Below the pieces are notes generated by a model. That model had not been told where the DNA came from. It ran no database searches and worked only from the letters and a program-made list of their open reading frames with translations. Positions 9,409 through 19,176 of a stretch of DNA of 64,000 nucleotides are shown piece after piece. The DNA is from JADKIH01 sp031385005 (GTDB lineage: Bacteria > Bacteroidota > Bacteroidia > AKYH767-A > 2013-40CM-41-45): positions 124,001 to 188,000 of the forward strand of contig JANNBB010000026.1 of the NCBI GenBank assembly GCA_031385005.1. Reading direction: 5' to 3'. Made by a program: the position numbers and the translations under genes. Position 1 is the stretch's first letter. Each line of letters starts with the position of its first letter.

Positions 9409-10473
9409 ATGAGATTAATTTGGTTATTCGCATTTTTAACAACTATTTCTTCTGTTGGACAGGCTCAGCATCCAACTGTTGTAAAAATTGATACCACCAT
9501 TCATTTTTCAGAAGAAAAGCATTTTAAATCCGTCAAACAGTTAACATTTGGGGGCGATAATGCTGAGGCCTACTTCAGTTTTGATAATAAATCGCTCACT
9601 TTCCAGGTAACCAATCAGGCATGGAATGTTTCCTGCGACCAGATTTACTATTCAACTATTGAAAATTTTAACCCTAAAATGGTAAGCACAGGAAAAGGTA
9701 GAACAACTTGCTCCTACTATTTGCCGGGAGATTCTCTTATCCTGTATGCATCCACTCATGAAGCATCGATGGATTGCCCTCCCAAACCGGCTCCACGTGC
9801 AGATCATAAATATGTCTGGCCGATCTATGAAAGTTTCGATATTTATGTGTCAGATCTGAAAGGTAATATTCGAAAAAAGTTAACGGATTCCAAAGGTTAC
9901 GATGCAGAAGCTACGTTAAGTTCGCAGGGAGATAAAATTGTTTTCACTTCTCTGCGTAGTGGCGACCTTGAATTATATACAATGAATATCGATGGCGGTG
10001 ATGTTATACAAGTCACTAACGAGCTTGGCTATGATGGCGGCGCCTTCTTTTCACCGGATGGAAAAAAATTGATATTCCGTGCTTCACGACCTCAAACAGA
10101 AGAAGAAATAAAAACGTATAAAGAGTTGTTGTTACAGGGTCAGGTAATGCCAACAAACATGGAGCTTTATACGTGCAATGTGGATGGAACGGAACTAAAG
10201 CAAATTACTCATCTTGGAAATGCAAACTGGGCTCCTTACTTTTCGGCAGATGGAAAAAAAATTGTTTTCTCAAGTAATCATGCAAAAGGTGGTTATCATT
10301 TTAATCTTTGGATGTGCAATATAGACGGCAGCGGTTTAGAGCAAATCAGTTTTGATCCGGCATTCGATGCATTTCCGGTATTTTCGAGGGATGGAAAATA
10401 CCTGGTTTTTTCGAGTAACAGAAATAACAACGGGGGCCATGATACCAACCTCTTTATTGCTGAATGGAAGTGA
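9409..10473 (+). CDS. TolB-like WD40/PD40 beta-propeller protein, secreted
   Basis: 354 residues with a cleavable signal peptide (hydrophobic residues 3-14, cut near SVGQA). After it come repeated PD40 blades, each with an F-S-x-D-G-K-x-(I/L)-x-F core: residues about 50-62, 165-180, 210-225, 270-285 and 320-335. Such six-bladed TolB-like propellers sit in the periplasm and usually bind peptides or other proteins. There are no Pal or TolA genes here, so this is not the canonical TolB of a Tol-Pal operon. It is monocistronic by spacing; function unknown. Confidence 0.8.
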   Translation: MRLIWLFAFLTTISSVGQAQHPTVVKIDTTIHFSEEKHFKSVKQLTFGGDNAEAYFSFDNKSLTFQVTNQAWNVSCDQIYYSTIENFNPKMVSTGKGRTTCSYYLPGDSLILYASTHEASMDCPPKPAPRADHKYVWPIYESFDIYVSDLKGNIRKKLTDSKGYDAEATLSSQGDKIVFTSLRSGDLELYTMNIDGGDVIQVTNELGYDGGAFFSPDGKKLIFRASRPQTEEEIKTYKELLLQGQVMPTNMELYTCNVDGTELKQITHLGNANWAPYFSADGKKIVFSSNHAKGGYHFNLWMCNIDGSGLEQISFDPAFDAFPVFSRDGKYLVFSSNRNNNGGHDTNLFIAEWK

Positions 10474-10673
10474 TTGGATCGATCTGATTCAAAACAGTTT
10501 ACATTTTTCTCTTTTAAAGAAGTGGAATCAGAAGTCCACTAATAGAATTCTGAATACCGAAATGATGATTTTGTATTTTGATCAGACTTTATAAAATAAT
10601 AAGTTTCAAAGCGGAGTCGACAACACATTCAATCATTATACATAACTTGCAAATAATTTTTAGAATGTATTAA

Positions 10674-11732
10674 ATGAAAACCGGAAAGCTATTATTGTTA
10701 ACTGCGATTGTTCTTTTAGGGATTGTAGTTTATTTGAATAAATGCAAATCACCTCAGGAAGGCCTCCCTTCTGCATCTATCAAAGCACAACAACCGTTGC
10801 TCGTAACAGGAATTATTGCGCGTGCCGGAATATTTGAAGAAAAAATTTATTCCTCCGGTACTATTCTGGCAAATGAGGAAGTAGAGATTAGAAATGAAAT
10901 AGCCGGTAAAATTACAGCAATTGTTTTTAAGGAAGGATCAAGAGTTAAAAAAGGAGATTTGTTATTAACCTTATACGACGATGATTTACGGGCACAGTTA
11001 AAAAAACTTGAACTTCAACAAGAATTGAATCGAAAAACAGTAGAAAGACAAAGTGATTTGCTTAAAGTTAGCGGTATCAGTCAACAGGATTTTGAGTTGA
11101 CCATGAATCAACTTCATGCAACGGAAGCGGATTTGGAAATAATAAGATCCCAACTGAGCAAGACACAAATTCGTGCACCGTTCGATGGAATTATCGGATT
11201 AAAATCGGTAAGTCGCGGTGCTTTTCTGGCTATCAATACTCCAATTGCAACCATTCAGTCAATTGATCCGGTTAAACTAGATTTCTCCTTACCCGAACGA
11301 TATAAACCTATGATTGTCGAAAATTCCGATATTCAATTTACAACAGAATCGACAGAAGGAATGTTTACCGGAAAGATTTACGCTTTCGAACCAAAAATTG
11401 ATCTGAAGACAAGAAGTGTATTGGTCCGCGCCCAGTGTGATAATAAAGATTTTAAATTGTTTCCGGGTGCATTTGCACACATAGAGATTCCGCTTCAAAA
11501 AATTTCTGATGCAATTCTTATTCCGACGCAAGCACTCATACCGGAATTGAAAGGTCAGAAAGTTTTTATTTCAAAAAATGGAAAAGCGGAGAAAGTAGAT
11601 GTTGTAACCGGAGCAAGAAATGATTCGGCTATCAGAATTACTTCCGGAATCCAAGTTGGAGATACCATACTTATTACCGGATTAATGCAGGCAAAACCGG
11701 GATCCGTTTTACAAGTTACCATTAAAAACTAA
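10674..11732 (+). CDS. RND efflux periplasmic adaptor (membrane fusion protein)
   Basis: 352 residues with an N-terminal membrane anchor (7-21), a short linker, then HlyD/AcrA-type order: a lipoyl half-motif (VEIRNEIAGKITAIVFKEGS and the partner IRAPFDGIIGLKSVSRGAFL), a coiled-coil hairpin between them (about 105-160), then the beta-barrel and membrane-proximal domains (DAILIPTQALIPE and VVTGARND). It bridges the inner-membrane pump and outer-membrane TolC partner encoded by the next two genes. The gap to the pump gene is only 13 bases, so they are co-transcribed. Substrate range cannot be read from the sequence. Confidence 0.93.
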   Translation: MKTGKLLLLTAIVLLGIVVYLNKCKSPQEGLPSASIKAQQPLLVTGIIARAGIFEEKIYSSGTILANEEVEIRNEIAGKITAIVFKEGSRVKKGDLLLTLYDDDLRAQLKKLELQQELNRKTVERQSDLLKVSGISQQDFELTMNQLHATEADLEIIRSQLSKTQIRAPFDGIIGLKSVSRGAFLAINTPIATIQSIDPVKLDFSLPERYKPMIVENSDIQFTTESTEGMFTGKIYAFEPKIDLKTRSVLVRAQCDNKDFKLFPGAFAHIEIPLQKISDAILIPTQALIPELKGQKVFISKNGKAEKVDVVTGARNDSAIRITSGIQVGDTILITGLMQAKPGSVLQVTIKN

Positions 11733-11745
11733 TTAAAAAATTAGC

Positions 11746-14700
11746 GTGTCACTTTCCTCCATAAGTCTGAATCGTCCGGTACTGGCAATGGTCATGTCGA
11801 TCATTATCTTATTATTTGGATTTATAGGATACCGTTCGCTTGGCGTCAGAGAATATCCGTCGATTGATCCACCCATTATTACTGTTAGAACGGTTTACAC
11901 GGGAGCAAGTGCAGAAGTAATCGAGTCGCAAATAACCGAGCCGCTTGAAAAAGCAATCAACGGAATTTCAGGTATTCGCTCTATTTCATCAGCAAGCAAC
12001 CAGGGTTCAAGTAATGTTACAGTTGAATTCAATTTGGAAGTAGATCTTGAAGCAGCGGCCAATGATGTAAGAGATAAAGTTTCACAGGCATTAAGGCTAT
12101 TGCCTCAGGATATAGATGCTCCTCCTGTGGTGACTAAATCCGATGCAAATAGTGATGCAATCATATCCATGACACTTGAAAGCGATAGTCGGAATCAACT
12201 TGAAGTGAGCGATTATGCTGCGAATGTATTATTAGAAAGATTGCAAACGATTCCGGGAGTAAGTACAATTCAAATATGGGGAGAAAAAAAGTTCGCCATG
12301 CGTTTATGGTTAGATCCCGATAAGTTGTCTGCTTTTGGTCTTACTCCTCTTGATTTACAAAATGCATTGAATAAAGAAAACGTCGAGCTGCCGGGTGGTA
12401 AAATTTATGGGAATACTACTGAATTAATCATCAATACAATGGGACGGCTAAGAGAGCCCGAAGAGTTCAATAACCTCATAGTTAAAAACACAAATGGAAG
12501 CGCAATACGAATCAGAGATATTGGAAGAGCTGAATTAGGTGCAGAAAACGAAGAAACAATATTGAAACAATCCGGTGTACCTATGATAGGCCTGGCTCTT
12601 GTTCCACAACCCGGCTCCAATTACATCGAGATAGCCGACGAGTTTTACAAACGCTTTGATCAATTAAAAAAAGACCTTCCGGCCGAGTTTAAACTGGGAA
12701 TAGCACTTGACAATACCCGCTTCATCAGACAATCCATCAGCGAAGTAGAAGAAACATTGCTCATTGCATTTTTATTGGTAGTGATAATTATTTATCTCTT
12801 TTTCCGTGACTGGCTGATAGCCCTGCGTCCGTTAATCGATATTCCGGTTTCTCTCGTAGGTGCTTTTTTCATTATGTATCTGGCAGGATTCAGTATTAAT
12901 ATTCTGACACTTTTAGCGATCGTATTGGCAACAGGATTAGTCGTGGATGATGGAATTGTAGTGACGGAAAACATTTACAAAAAAATCGAAAAGGGAATGA
13001 ACCCTCGGGAAGCTGCAGAGAAAGGATCAGAGGAGATATTTTTTGCAGTCGTTTCCACATCGATAACGCTGGCTATCGTTTTTCTTCCAATTATTTTCTT
13101 GGAAGGGTTTGTCGGAAGATTATTCAGGGAATTTGGAATCGTCATGGCCGGGGCTATACTCATTTCGGCATTTGTATCGCTTTCATTAACTCCTGTTCTA
13201 AATGTTAAGCTTGCAAGAAAGAATCACAAACATTCCCGATTTTACGAACGCACAGAACCGTTTTTTGTGCGCATGACTGAAGGTTACCGAAATTCGTTAA
13301 CCAAGTTCATTCATGTACGCAGACGCGCATGGATAATACTATTCATTTGTGTTGCGATAATTGTTGGAATTGGTTCAGTTTTAAAATCGGAACTCGCACC
13401 CTTAGAAGACAGAAGTCTGGTTCGCCTGCAAGTCCTGACACCTGAAGGAACTTCTTATGATTACATGGATCAGTTCATGAATCGTCTGACTCAATTCCTG
13501 ATTGATTCTGTTCCGGAAAACCGAATCATCTTAAGTGTAACAGCACCCAATTTTACCGGCTCAGGTGCTGTAAATACCGGCTTCATTCGACTGGGATTGA
13601 AAGAGCCCGATATGCGTAAAAAATCTCAACAAAAAATAGCAGATCTGGTAACACGTAACACAAAGTTTTTTCCGGAAGGACGTATATTTGCCTTACAAGA
13701 GCAAACTATCAGTGTTGGATTAGCCGCGCGAACAAGTTTACCTGTTCAGTTTGTAGTTCAAGCGCCGGATTTTTCTTCGCTTAAAAAAGTTTTACCGGTA
13801 TTTGTTGATGAGGTTGGAAAAAATCCGGTTTTTCAGGGAGTAGATGTTAATCTGAAATTCAATAAGCCGGAATTGGATGTGACAATTGACAGAGAACGAG
13901 CATCAGATTTGGGAGTTACGGTTGCAGATGTGGCTCAAACAATTCAACTTTCATACAGTGGAAGAAGAATGTCTTATTTCACAATGAATGGAAAACAGTA
14001 TCAGGTCATCGCTCAGATGAATCGTGCAGCCCGTGATGAGCCGGTGGATCTGAAGTCACTCTACGTAAGGAATGATCAAGGAGAAATGATTCAACTTGAT
14101 AATTTATTGAATGTGGTGGAGAAAAGTTCGTCGCCACAATTATATCATTATAACAGATATAAATCGGCCACTATTTCGGCCGGACTGGCGCAGGGAAAAA
14201 CAATTGGTGATGGTATTGAAGCAATGGAAAAAATTTCTGACAAAGTCCTGAATGAATCATTTACAACATCGCTGACAGGACCGTCACGAGATTTTGCGGA
14301 GAGCAACTCAAATATTCTTTTTGCATTCATATTGGCTTTGATTCTAATTTATCTGGTACTTGCTGCTCAATTTGAAAGCTTTGTTGACCCATTTGTCATC
14401 ATGATTACCGTACCCCTGGCTCTTGCGGGAGCTGTTCTTGCATTATGGCTATTTAACCAGACGATGAATATTTTTAGTCAAATTGGCATTATATTATTGA
14501 TTGGGCTGGTGACTAAAAACGGAATCCTGATTGTCGAATTTGCCAATAAACAAAGAGAATTGGGCTTACAGAAAATGGATGCGGTAATTGAAGCATCAAC
14601 GATGCGGCTTCGTCCGATATTGATGACGAGCATTGCAACCATTCTTGGTGCATTACCGATTGCAATTGGTCTTGGCAATGGAGCACAGAGCCGCATGCCA

Positions 14701-14820
14701 ATGGGCATTGTCGTATCTGGCGGATTGTTATTCTCACTGGTGCTGACCTTGTATGTCATTCCCGCCATGTATATGTTTATTTCCCGAAAAAAAACAACTG
14801 AATCGATTGAAACTAAATGA
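11746..14820 (+). CDS. RND efflux pump inner-membrane subunit (AcrB/HAE1 type)
   Basis: 1024 residues, normal for a proton-driven HAE1 RND pump with 12 membrane helices and two large periplasmic loops. Seen directly: the family N terminus RPVLAMVMSI, REYPSIDPPIITVRTVYTGA (35-54), the proton-relay aspartates D401-D402 in TM4 (TGLVVDDGIVV), the lysine of TM10 (K924 in GLVTKNGILIVEFAN), and the SRMPMGIVVSGG segment near the end. The start is GTG. It is encoded between the adaptor and TolC genes, giving a complete tripartite system. It most resembles multidrug pumps rather than heavy-metal (CzcA) pumps. Confidence 0.96.
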   Translation: MSLSSISLNRPVLAMVMSIIILLFGFIGYRSLGVREYPSIDPPIITVRTVYTGASAEVIESQITEPLEKAINGISGIRSISSASNQGSSNVTVEFNLEVDLEAAANDVRDKVSQALRLLPQDIDAPPVVTKSDANSDAIISMTLESDSRNQLEVSDYAANVLLERLQTIPGVSTIQIWGEKKFAMRLWLDPDKLSAFGLTPLDLQNALNKENVELPGGKIYGNTTELIINTMGRLREPEEFNNLIVKNTNGSAIRIRDIGRAELGAENEETILKQSGVPMIGLALVPQPGSNYIEIADEFYKRFDQLKKDLPAEFKLGIALDNTRFIRQSISEVEETLLIAFLLVVIIIYLFFRDWLIALRPLIDIPVSLVGAFFIMYLAGFSINILTLLAIVLATGLVVDDGIVVTENIYKKIEKGMNPREAAEKGSEEIFFAVVSTSITLAIVFLPIIFLEGFVGRLFREFGIVMAGAILISAFVSLSLTPVLNVKLARKNHKHSRFYERTEPFFVRMTEGYRNSLTKFIHVRRRAWIILFICVAIIVGIGSVLKSELAPLEDRSLVRLQVLTPEGTSYDYMDQFMNRLTQFLIDSVPENRIILSVTAPNFTGSGAVNTGFIRLGLKEPDMRKKSQQKIADLVTRNTKFFPEGRIFALQEQTISVGLAARTSLPVQFVVQAPDFSSLKKVLPVFVDEVGKNPVFQGVDVNLKFNKPELDVTIDRERASDLGVTVADVAQTIQLSYSGRRMSYFTMNGKQYQVIAQMNRAARDEPVDLKSLYVRNDQGEMIQLDNLLNVVEKSSSPQLYHYNRYKSATISAGLAQGKTIGDGIEAMEKISDKVLNESFTTSLTGPSRDFAESNSNILFAFILALILIYLVLAAQFESFVDPFVIMITVPLALAGAVLALWLFNQTMNIFSQIGIILLIGLVTKNGILIVEFANKQRELGLQKMDAVIEASTMRLRPILMTSIATILGALPIAIGLGNGAQSRMPMGIVVSGGLLFSLVLTLYVIPAMYMFISRKKTTESIETK

Positions 14821-14839
14821 AGCAATTGAGATAACTTTT

Positions 14840-16216
14840 ATGAAAAGAAATAAGATATCAAGCGTGCAAAACATAAGAATAATTAAATTCAAATCGCTTG
14901 GAACGCTTTTGCTTGTTTTCTTTTTGTTTCCTGAGATCATTTTATCCCAGGATAGCTTATTAAGATATCAGGATGCAATTGCGATCTCGCTAAATGCGAA
15001 TTACAATATACAGATTGCACAAAACCGTTTTATTCAAGCAGCTAATTTAAATACTCCGGGAAATGCAGGCATGTTGCCGAAAGTAGATGTGAGTGGCGCA
15101 TATACGAAATCATCCAATTCACTCAATCAAAAATACAATACAGGCAATGAAGTGAAACGCGACGCATCAGAAGCGACAAACACTTCGGCTGACATAGGTG
15201 CTGTGTGGACCATTTTTGACGGATTGAAAATGTTCAGCACGAAGGAAAAACTGATGGAACAATCGAATCTGCTTAACGACCAATTTAAAATTCAACTGGA
15301 AGAACTGATGTTGGAGTTAGTCGATGGATACTATATACTGGTGAAGCAAAAGCAGTTGTTGAAATCGATGAAAGATGAAATTAAATTCGCGGAAGAACGA
15401 AAAAAAATAGCCGAACGAAAACTAACAAATGGATCGGGATCGCGGCTGGATTTGTTGCAAGCAAATACGGAACTGAATCGTCAGCGCGTGGTGGAAATGA
15501 ATATTCAATCAGAAATTAATTCCGCTCGCATCCACCTAAACAAATTACTTCAAAGACCTGTTGAGACAAACTTTACCATAGAAGATACGGTAATTATTAC
15601 TTACAATAAGTCGTTGGACGACATTAAAAAAACAGTTTATGAAACCAATACACTGCTGAATTATTACAAACGAAACAGACGAATTGCTGAGCTTGAATTA
15701 AAAGAAACAAAAACTCTGCGCATGCCGGTAATAAGCCTGAATGCGCATTATGCTTATTCGAAAAATACCAATGAGGCCGGATTCTTATTATTTAACCAAT
15801 CGAATGGCTTCAATTATGGAGCGACGGCCACACTCCCACTCTTTCGGGGATTTTCCATTAACAAGCAGATCAGAAATTCGAGATTGGAAGTGCTCAATTC
15901 GGAACTGGCTTTTAAATCAGCAACCGACGATGTGAATGCGGAGTTGTATACGATTTGGCTAACGTTTAGCAAAGCCATGGAGATATTGCGAGTTGAGGAG
16001 CAAAACATTGTTTTTGCAAGAGAAGTGTTGACTGTTTCTCAGGAACGCTTTCGGGTTGGATTAAGTTCGAATGTAGAGATATTGGATGCACAACGAACTT
16101 ACGAAGAATCCATGACACGCCTGGCAACAGCCCGATATACAGCAAAGATTTCTGAAGCAAGGTTGATGAAGGTGAATGGAGAACTTATAGTTTTTGGTAG
16201 CCTCGTAAAGGAATAA
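14840..16216 (+). CDS. TolC family outer-membrane efflux protein
   Basis: 458 residues from the ATG at 14840. The frame opens earlier at 14753 inside the pump gene, but the later ATG lies 19 bases after the pump stop and gives a good signal peptide (LGTLLLVFFLFPEIILSQ). Two OEP repeats are visible, with helical segments KLTNGSGSRLDLLQANTELN and ERFRVGLSSNVEILDAQRTY, the paired TolC-type motifs. It forms the outer-membrane channel of the RND system, last gene of the three-gene operon. Confidence 0.92.
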   Translation: MKRNKISSVQNIRIIKFKSLGTLLLVFFLFPEIILSQDSLLRYQDAIAISLNANYNIQIAQNRFIQAANLNTPGNAGMLPKVDVSGAYTKSSNSLNQKYNTGNEVKRDASEATNTSADIGAVWTIFDGLKMFSTKEKLMEQSNLLNDQFKIQLEELMLELVDGYYILVKQKQLLKSMKDEIKFAEERKKIAERKLTNGSGSRLDLLQANTELNRQRVVEMNIQSEINSARIHLNKLLQRPVETNFTIEDTVIITYNKSLDDIKKTVYETNTLLNYYKRNRRIAELELKETKTLRMPVISLNAHYAYSKNTNEAGFLLFNQSNGFNYGATATLPLFRGFSINKQIRNSRLEVLNSELAFKSATDDVNAELYTIWLTFSKAMEILRVEEQNIVFAREVLTVSQERFRVGLSSNVEILDAQRTYEESMTRLATARYTAKISEARLMKVNGELIVFGSLVKE

Positions 16217-16299
16217 TAACAAGATCTTTCGGGTAAATGCAATTAAAAATTTTAAAAGTTAATATTACTTAAAAGTTCATTTTTTAGTCAATCCTTCAT

Positions 16300-16307
16300 T
16301 ATCTTTA
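16300..16307 (+). promoter_or_regulatory. -7-like box TATCTTTA
   Basis: One mismatch to TAnnTTTG, 11 bases before the msrA ATG. The expected TTG about 20 bases upstream is absent, so this is a weak call. Confidence 0.3.
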
Positions 16308-16318
16308 CAAAAAATATC

Positions 16319-16975
16319 ATGAAAATTAATTCAGCAATCTGTTTCTTTTTTCTGTTCGCTACCTGCTTATCTTCTTGTGCACAGGAAAAAAAATCAACCC
16401 CACAAACAATTATTATGGAAAAACCGGCAGACCTTTCAAAACTTGATACAGCCACAGTTGGTGGTGGATGCTTTTGGTGTACAGAAGCACAATACCAATT
16501 ATTAGATGGTGTTGTTTCTGTCACTTCAGGGTATTCGGGAGGAACAGTTAAGAATCCGTCCTATAAAGAAGTTTGCAACGGAACTACAGGACATGCAGAA
16601 GTTATTCAGGTTGTTTACAACACGGATAAATTAAACTATGCAGATATTTTACAAGCTTTTTTTCTTTCCCACGATCCTACACAGCTCAACAAACAAGGCA
16701 ATGATGTGGGAACACAATATCGTTCAGTAATTTTTTACAATAGCGAAGAACAAAAGAAAACAGCAGAGCAAATTAAAGGGGAATTGGGAAAATCAGGTGC
16801 CTATTCAGATCCTGTGGTGACTGAAATTTCTCCGTTAACAGCTTTTTACAAGGCTGAAGATTATCACCAAAACTACTTCAATCAAAATGGCGACCAGCCC
16901 TATTGCCAGTTTGTAGTAGCACCAAAAGTGGAGAAGTTTAAAAAAGTTTTTGAGAAGAAGTTGAAGAAAAAATAA
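16319..16975 (+). CDS. msrA: Peptide methionine sulfoxide reductase MsrA, exported lipoprotein form
   Basis: 218 residues. The catalytic motif GCFWC is at 50-54 (nucleophile C51), followed by GVVSVTSGYSGG, YKEVCNGTTGHAEVIQV and FLSHDPTQLNKQGNDVGTQY, all hallmark MsrA blocks; YHQNYF lies near residue 183. It reduces methionine-S-sulfoxide in proteins. The N terminus is a lipoprotein signal (CLSSC, C20), so the enzyme is predicted to act in the envelope rather than the cytosol. No MsrB gene or domain is present. Monocistronic. Confidence 0.95.
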   Translation: MKINSAICFFFLFATCLSSCAQEKKSTPQTIIMEKPADLSKLDTATVGGGCFWCTEAQYQLLDGVVSVTSGYSGGTVKNPSYKEVCNGTTGHAEVIQVVYNTDKLNYADILQAFFLSHDPTQLNKQGNDVGTQYRSVIFYNSEEQKKTAEQIKGELGKSGAYSDPVVTEISPLTAFYKAEDYHQNYFNQNGDQPYCQFVVAPKVEKFKKVFEKKLKKK

Positions 16976-17180
16976 AGCCCTTCTAAAAAATTATCCAGAT
17001 TTTTCTAATGCAGAAGCCACACATTTTCAGGTATTCATTCTTTTTGAATCGTTCAGGAAAGACTTCATATTTCAGCTTGTAGCAACCTCAAAAAGCCGGA
17101 CCATTAAATGATTGCTTGGTGATCAAAGAAAAAACAGCATAAATGATGAAACCTCGGGATAATTTCGGAAATTTGGGGAT

Positions 17181-17188
17181 TATTTTTG
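17181..17188 (+). promoter_or_regulatory. -7 box TATTTTTG abutting the mutL start
   Basis: An exact TAnnTTTG match ends 7 bases before the mutL ATG, so transcription would start at or very near the start codon. GGAGGG (17188-17193) also precedes the ATG by only 2 bases, too close for a normal Shine-Dalgarno interaction. No clear -33 TTG. Confidence 0.35.
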
Positions 17189-17195
17189 GAGGGAT

Positions 17196-18986
17196 ATGGG
17201 AGACATTATACAACTTTTACCGGATGCCGTTGCAAATCAGATAGCTGCAGGTGAAGTAATTCAGCGGCCTTCGTCGGCTGTGAAGGAGCTTTTAGAGAAT
17301 TCTGTGGATGCCGGTAGTAAACGCATCGAATTATTCATAAAAGATTCAGGCAAAACACTCATCCAGATTGTCGATGACGGAAGCGGAATGAGTACCACCG
17401 ATGCCCGGATGGCTTTCGAACGCCATGCTACCTCGAAGATTCGAAATGCCAACGATTTATTTACCATTCGAACAATGGGATTCCGTGGAGAAGCACTGGC
17501 TTCTATTGCTGCCATCGCACACGTTGAAATGAAAACGAGACGTCAGGATGAAGAAATAGGAACCACGCTCGAAATCGAAGGGAATGAAGTCAAAAAGCAA
17601 CAACCCTCAGGAATACCAACAGGCACAACAATATCCATCAAAAACCTATTTTATAATGTTCCTGCTCGCCGCAATTTTTTAAAATCAAATACCGTTGAAG
17701 CGAAACACATCATCGATGAATTCGAGCGTGTAGCTTATGCACAACCGGATATATACTTTTCCCTTCATCAAAATGGTTTAGAGATTTTCAGATTACCAAT
17801 TTCCAACCTTCGTCAACGCATTATAAATATCAACGGAGCCAATTACAATGAAAGACTTGTTCCGGTCAACGAAAGCACTTCTCTTCTAAATATTAGCGGC
17901 TTTATCGGTAAGCCCGAATTCGCCAAAAAAACGCGCGGCGAACAATTCTTCTTCGTTAACAAACGCTTTATAAAAGACGGATACTTGCATCATGCAGTTA
18001 CAACTGCTTTCGAAGAACTACTTAGCAAAGACAGTTACGCCTCTTATTGGCTTTATTTGGATATTGATCCAGCACGCATCGATGTCAATATTCACCCTAC
18101 AAAAACCGAAATTAAATTTGAAGATGAACGATCGGTTTATGCAATAGTAAGAGCATCCGTTAAACGGGCACTCGGGCAATACAGCATCTCGCCTTCTCTG
18201 GATTTTGAAAGAGAGAAATCCTTTGACGTTCCTCATGAAATGCGTTATCAGGCAGTTGCCCATCCGGGTATTACTATTAACACCGGCTTCAATCCTTTTG
18301 AGAACCGTGAAAAATCAATTGCATCTTCAGGGTGGTCTAAAAACCAGCAGGAGATTATCGGCTCCACTATTCCCAATGATTCCCCCTATTTGGGTTTCCA
18401 CCACACCACACATTCAGAGATAAAAAATGATATCGTATTTCAATTCGGCACTTTTATTATCAGCAAACAACAAGAGGGAATACTGGTAGTAAACATTGCT
18501 CAGGCAAGAGAAAGAATTTATTACGAACGTTACATCAATCAATTGAACTTGGGAGAAATCGTTTCACAACAAAGCCTGTTTCCTGTTTCCATTACACTCA
18601 GCTCCTCCGATTATGAACTGATGAAAGAACTTAACCCCTCTATAAGGAATCTGGGTTTCGATCTTCAGGAATTTGGCCCGCATACCTTTGCTATCCATGG
18701 AATACCAAATGGAATAGATCAGGGTAAAGAAAAAGACATCCTGGAATCATTACTCGAACAATACAAACACAATTCGAATTCACTCTCAACAGGGTTCAAG
18801 GAAAACATAGCTCGGTCCATGGCCAAAAGTGTTACCTCGCGCAAAAATGCTGTATTAAGCGAAAGTGAAATGAAATCAATACTAATTGAAATCCGCACTT
18901 TAGAAAAAGGCAGCCACGGTCTGGATGGAAAACCGTGTATGATTTTGTTGAAAACCACCGATATTGCCCAATTATTCAAGCAATAA
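17196..18986 (+). CDS. mutL: DNA mismatch repair protein MutL
   Basis: 596 residues. The N-terminal GHKL ATPase is intact: IAAGEVIQRP, ELLENSVDAGSKRIEL with the catalytic glutamate, DDGSGM, and TSKI...TMGFRGEALASIA, then the transducer domain with NKRFI and HPTK. The C-terminal dimerisation domain covers roughly residues 410-590. There the usual DQHAxxERxxYE endonuclease motif reads NIAQARERIYYE, and the CPHGRP-type segment reads GSHGLDGKP, so the metal-binding residues appear lost. MutL couples mismatch recognition by MutS to strand incision. This copy looks like a non-nicking form, or its nuclease site has diverged strongly. Confidence 0.95.
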   Translation: MGDIIQLLPDAVANQIAAGEVIQRPSSAVKELLENSVDAGSKRIELFIKDSGKTLIQIVDDGSGMSTTDARMAFERHATSKIRNANDLFTIRTMGFRGEALASIAAIAHVEMKTRRQDEEIGTTLEIEGNEVKKQQPSGIPTGTTISIKNLFYNVPARRNFLKSNTVEAKHIIDEFERVAYAQPDIYFSLHQNGLEIFRLPISNLRQRIININGANYNERLVPVNESTSLLNISGFIGKPEFAKKTRGEQFFFVNKRFIKDGYLHHAVTTAFEELLSKDSYASYWLYLDIDPARIDVNIHPTKTEIKFEDERSVYAIVRASVKRALGQYSISPSLDFEREKSFDVPHEMRYQAVAHPGITINTGFNPFENREKSIASSGWSKNQQEIIGSTIPNDSPYLGFHHTTHSEIKNDIVFQFGTFIISKQQEGILVVNIAQARERIYYERYINQLNLGEIVSQQSLFPVSITLSSSDYELMKELNPSIRNLGFDLQEFGPHTFAIHGIPNGIDQGKEKDILESLLEQYKHNSNSLSTGFKENIARSMAKSVTSRKNAVLSESEMKSILIEIRTLEKGSHGLDGKPCMILLKTTDIAQLFKQ

Positions 18987-19176
18987 TTATCGCCATTTTT
19001 AACGTTGACAGTAACGGGCATAATTTCATTCAAAAATTCTGAATCTTTCTATTCAGAAAACGTTTGAGAAATCACTTTCCGGATACTCTTAAAACAATGA
19101 AATGAGAATTCGAAAAAAAAATTAATCAAGTTGAAAAACTGAATTGATTAATTTACAATGAGATTTTTAAGAATAG

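Noticed and set aside
14753..14839. Earlier start for the TolC-family gene
   Set aside because: Would place the start inside the pump gene and put a non-signal segment before a good signal peptide at 14840.
17188..17193. Shine-Dalgarno GGAGGG before mutL
   Set aside because: Only 2 bases from the ATG, too close to position the ribosome; part of the -7 box overlap, and the phylum rarely uses such sites.
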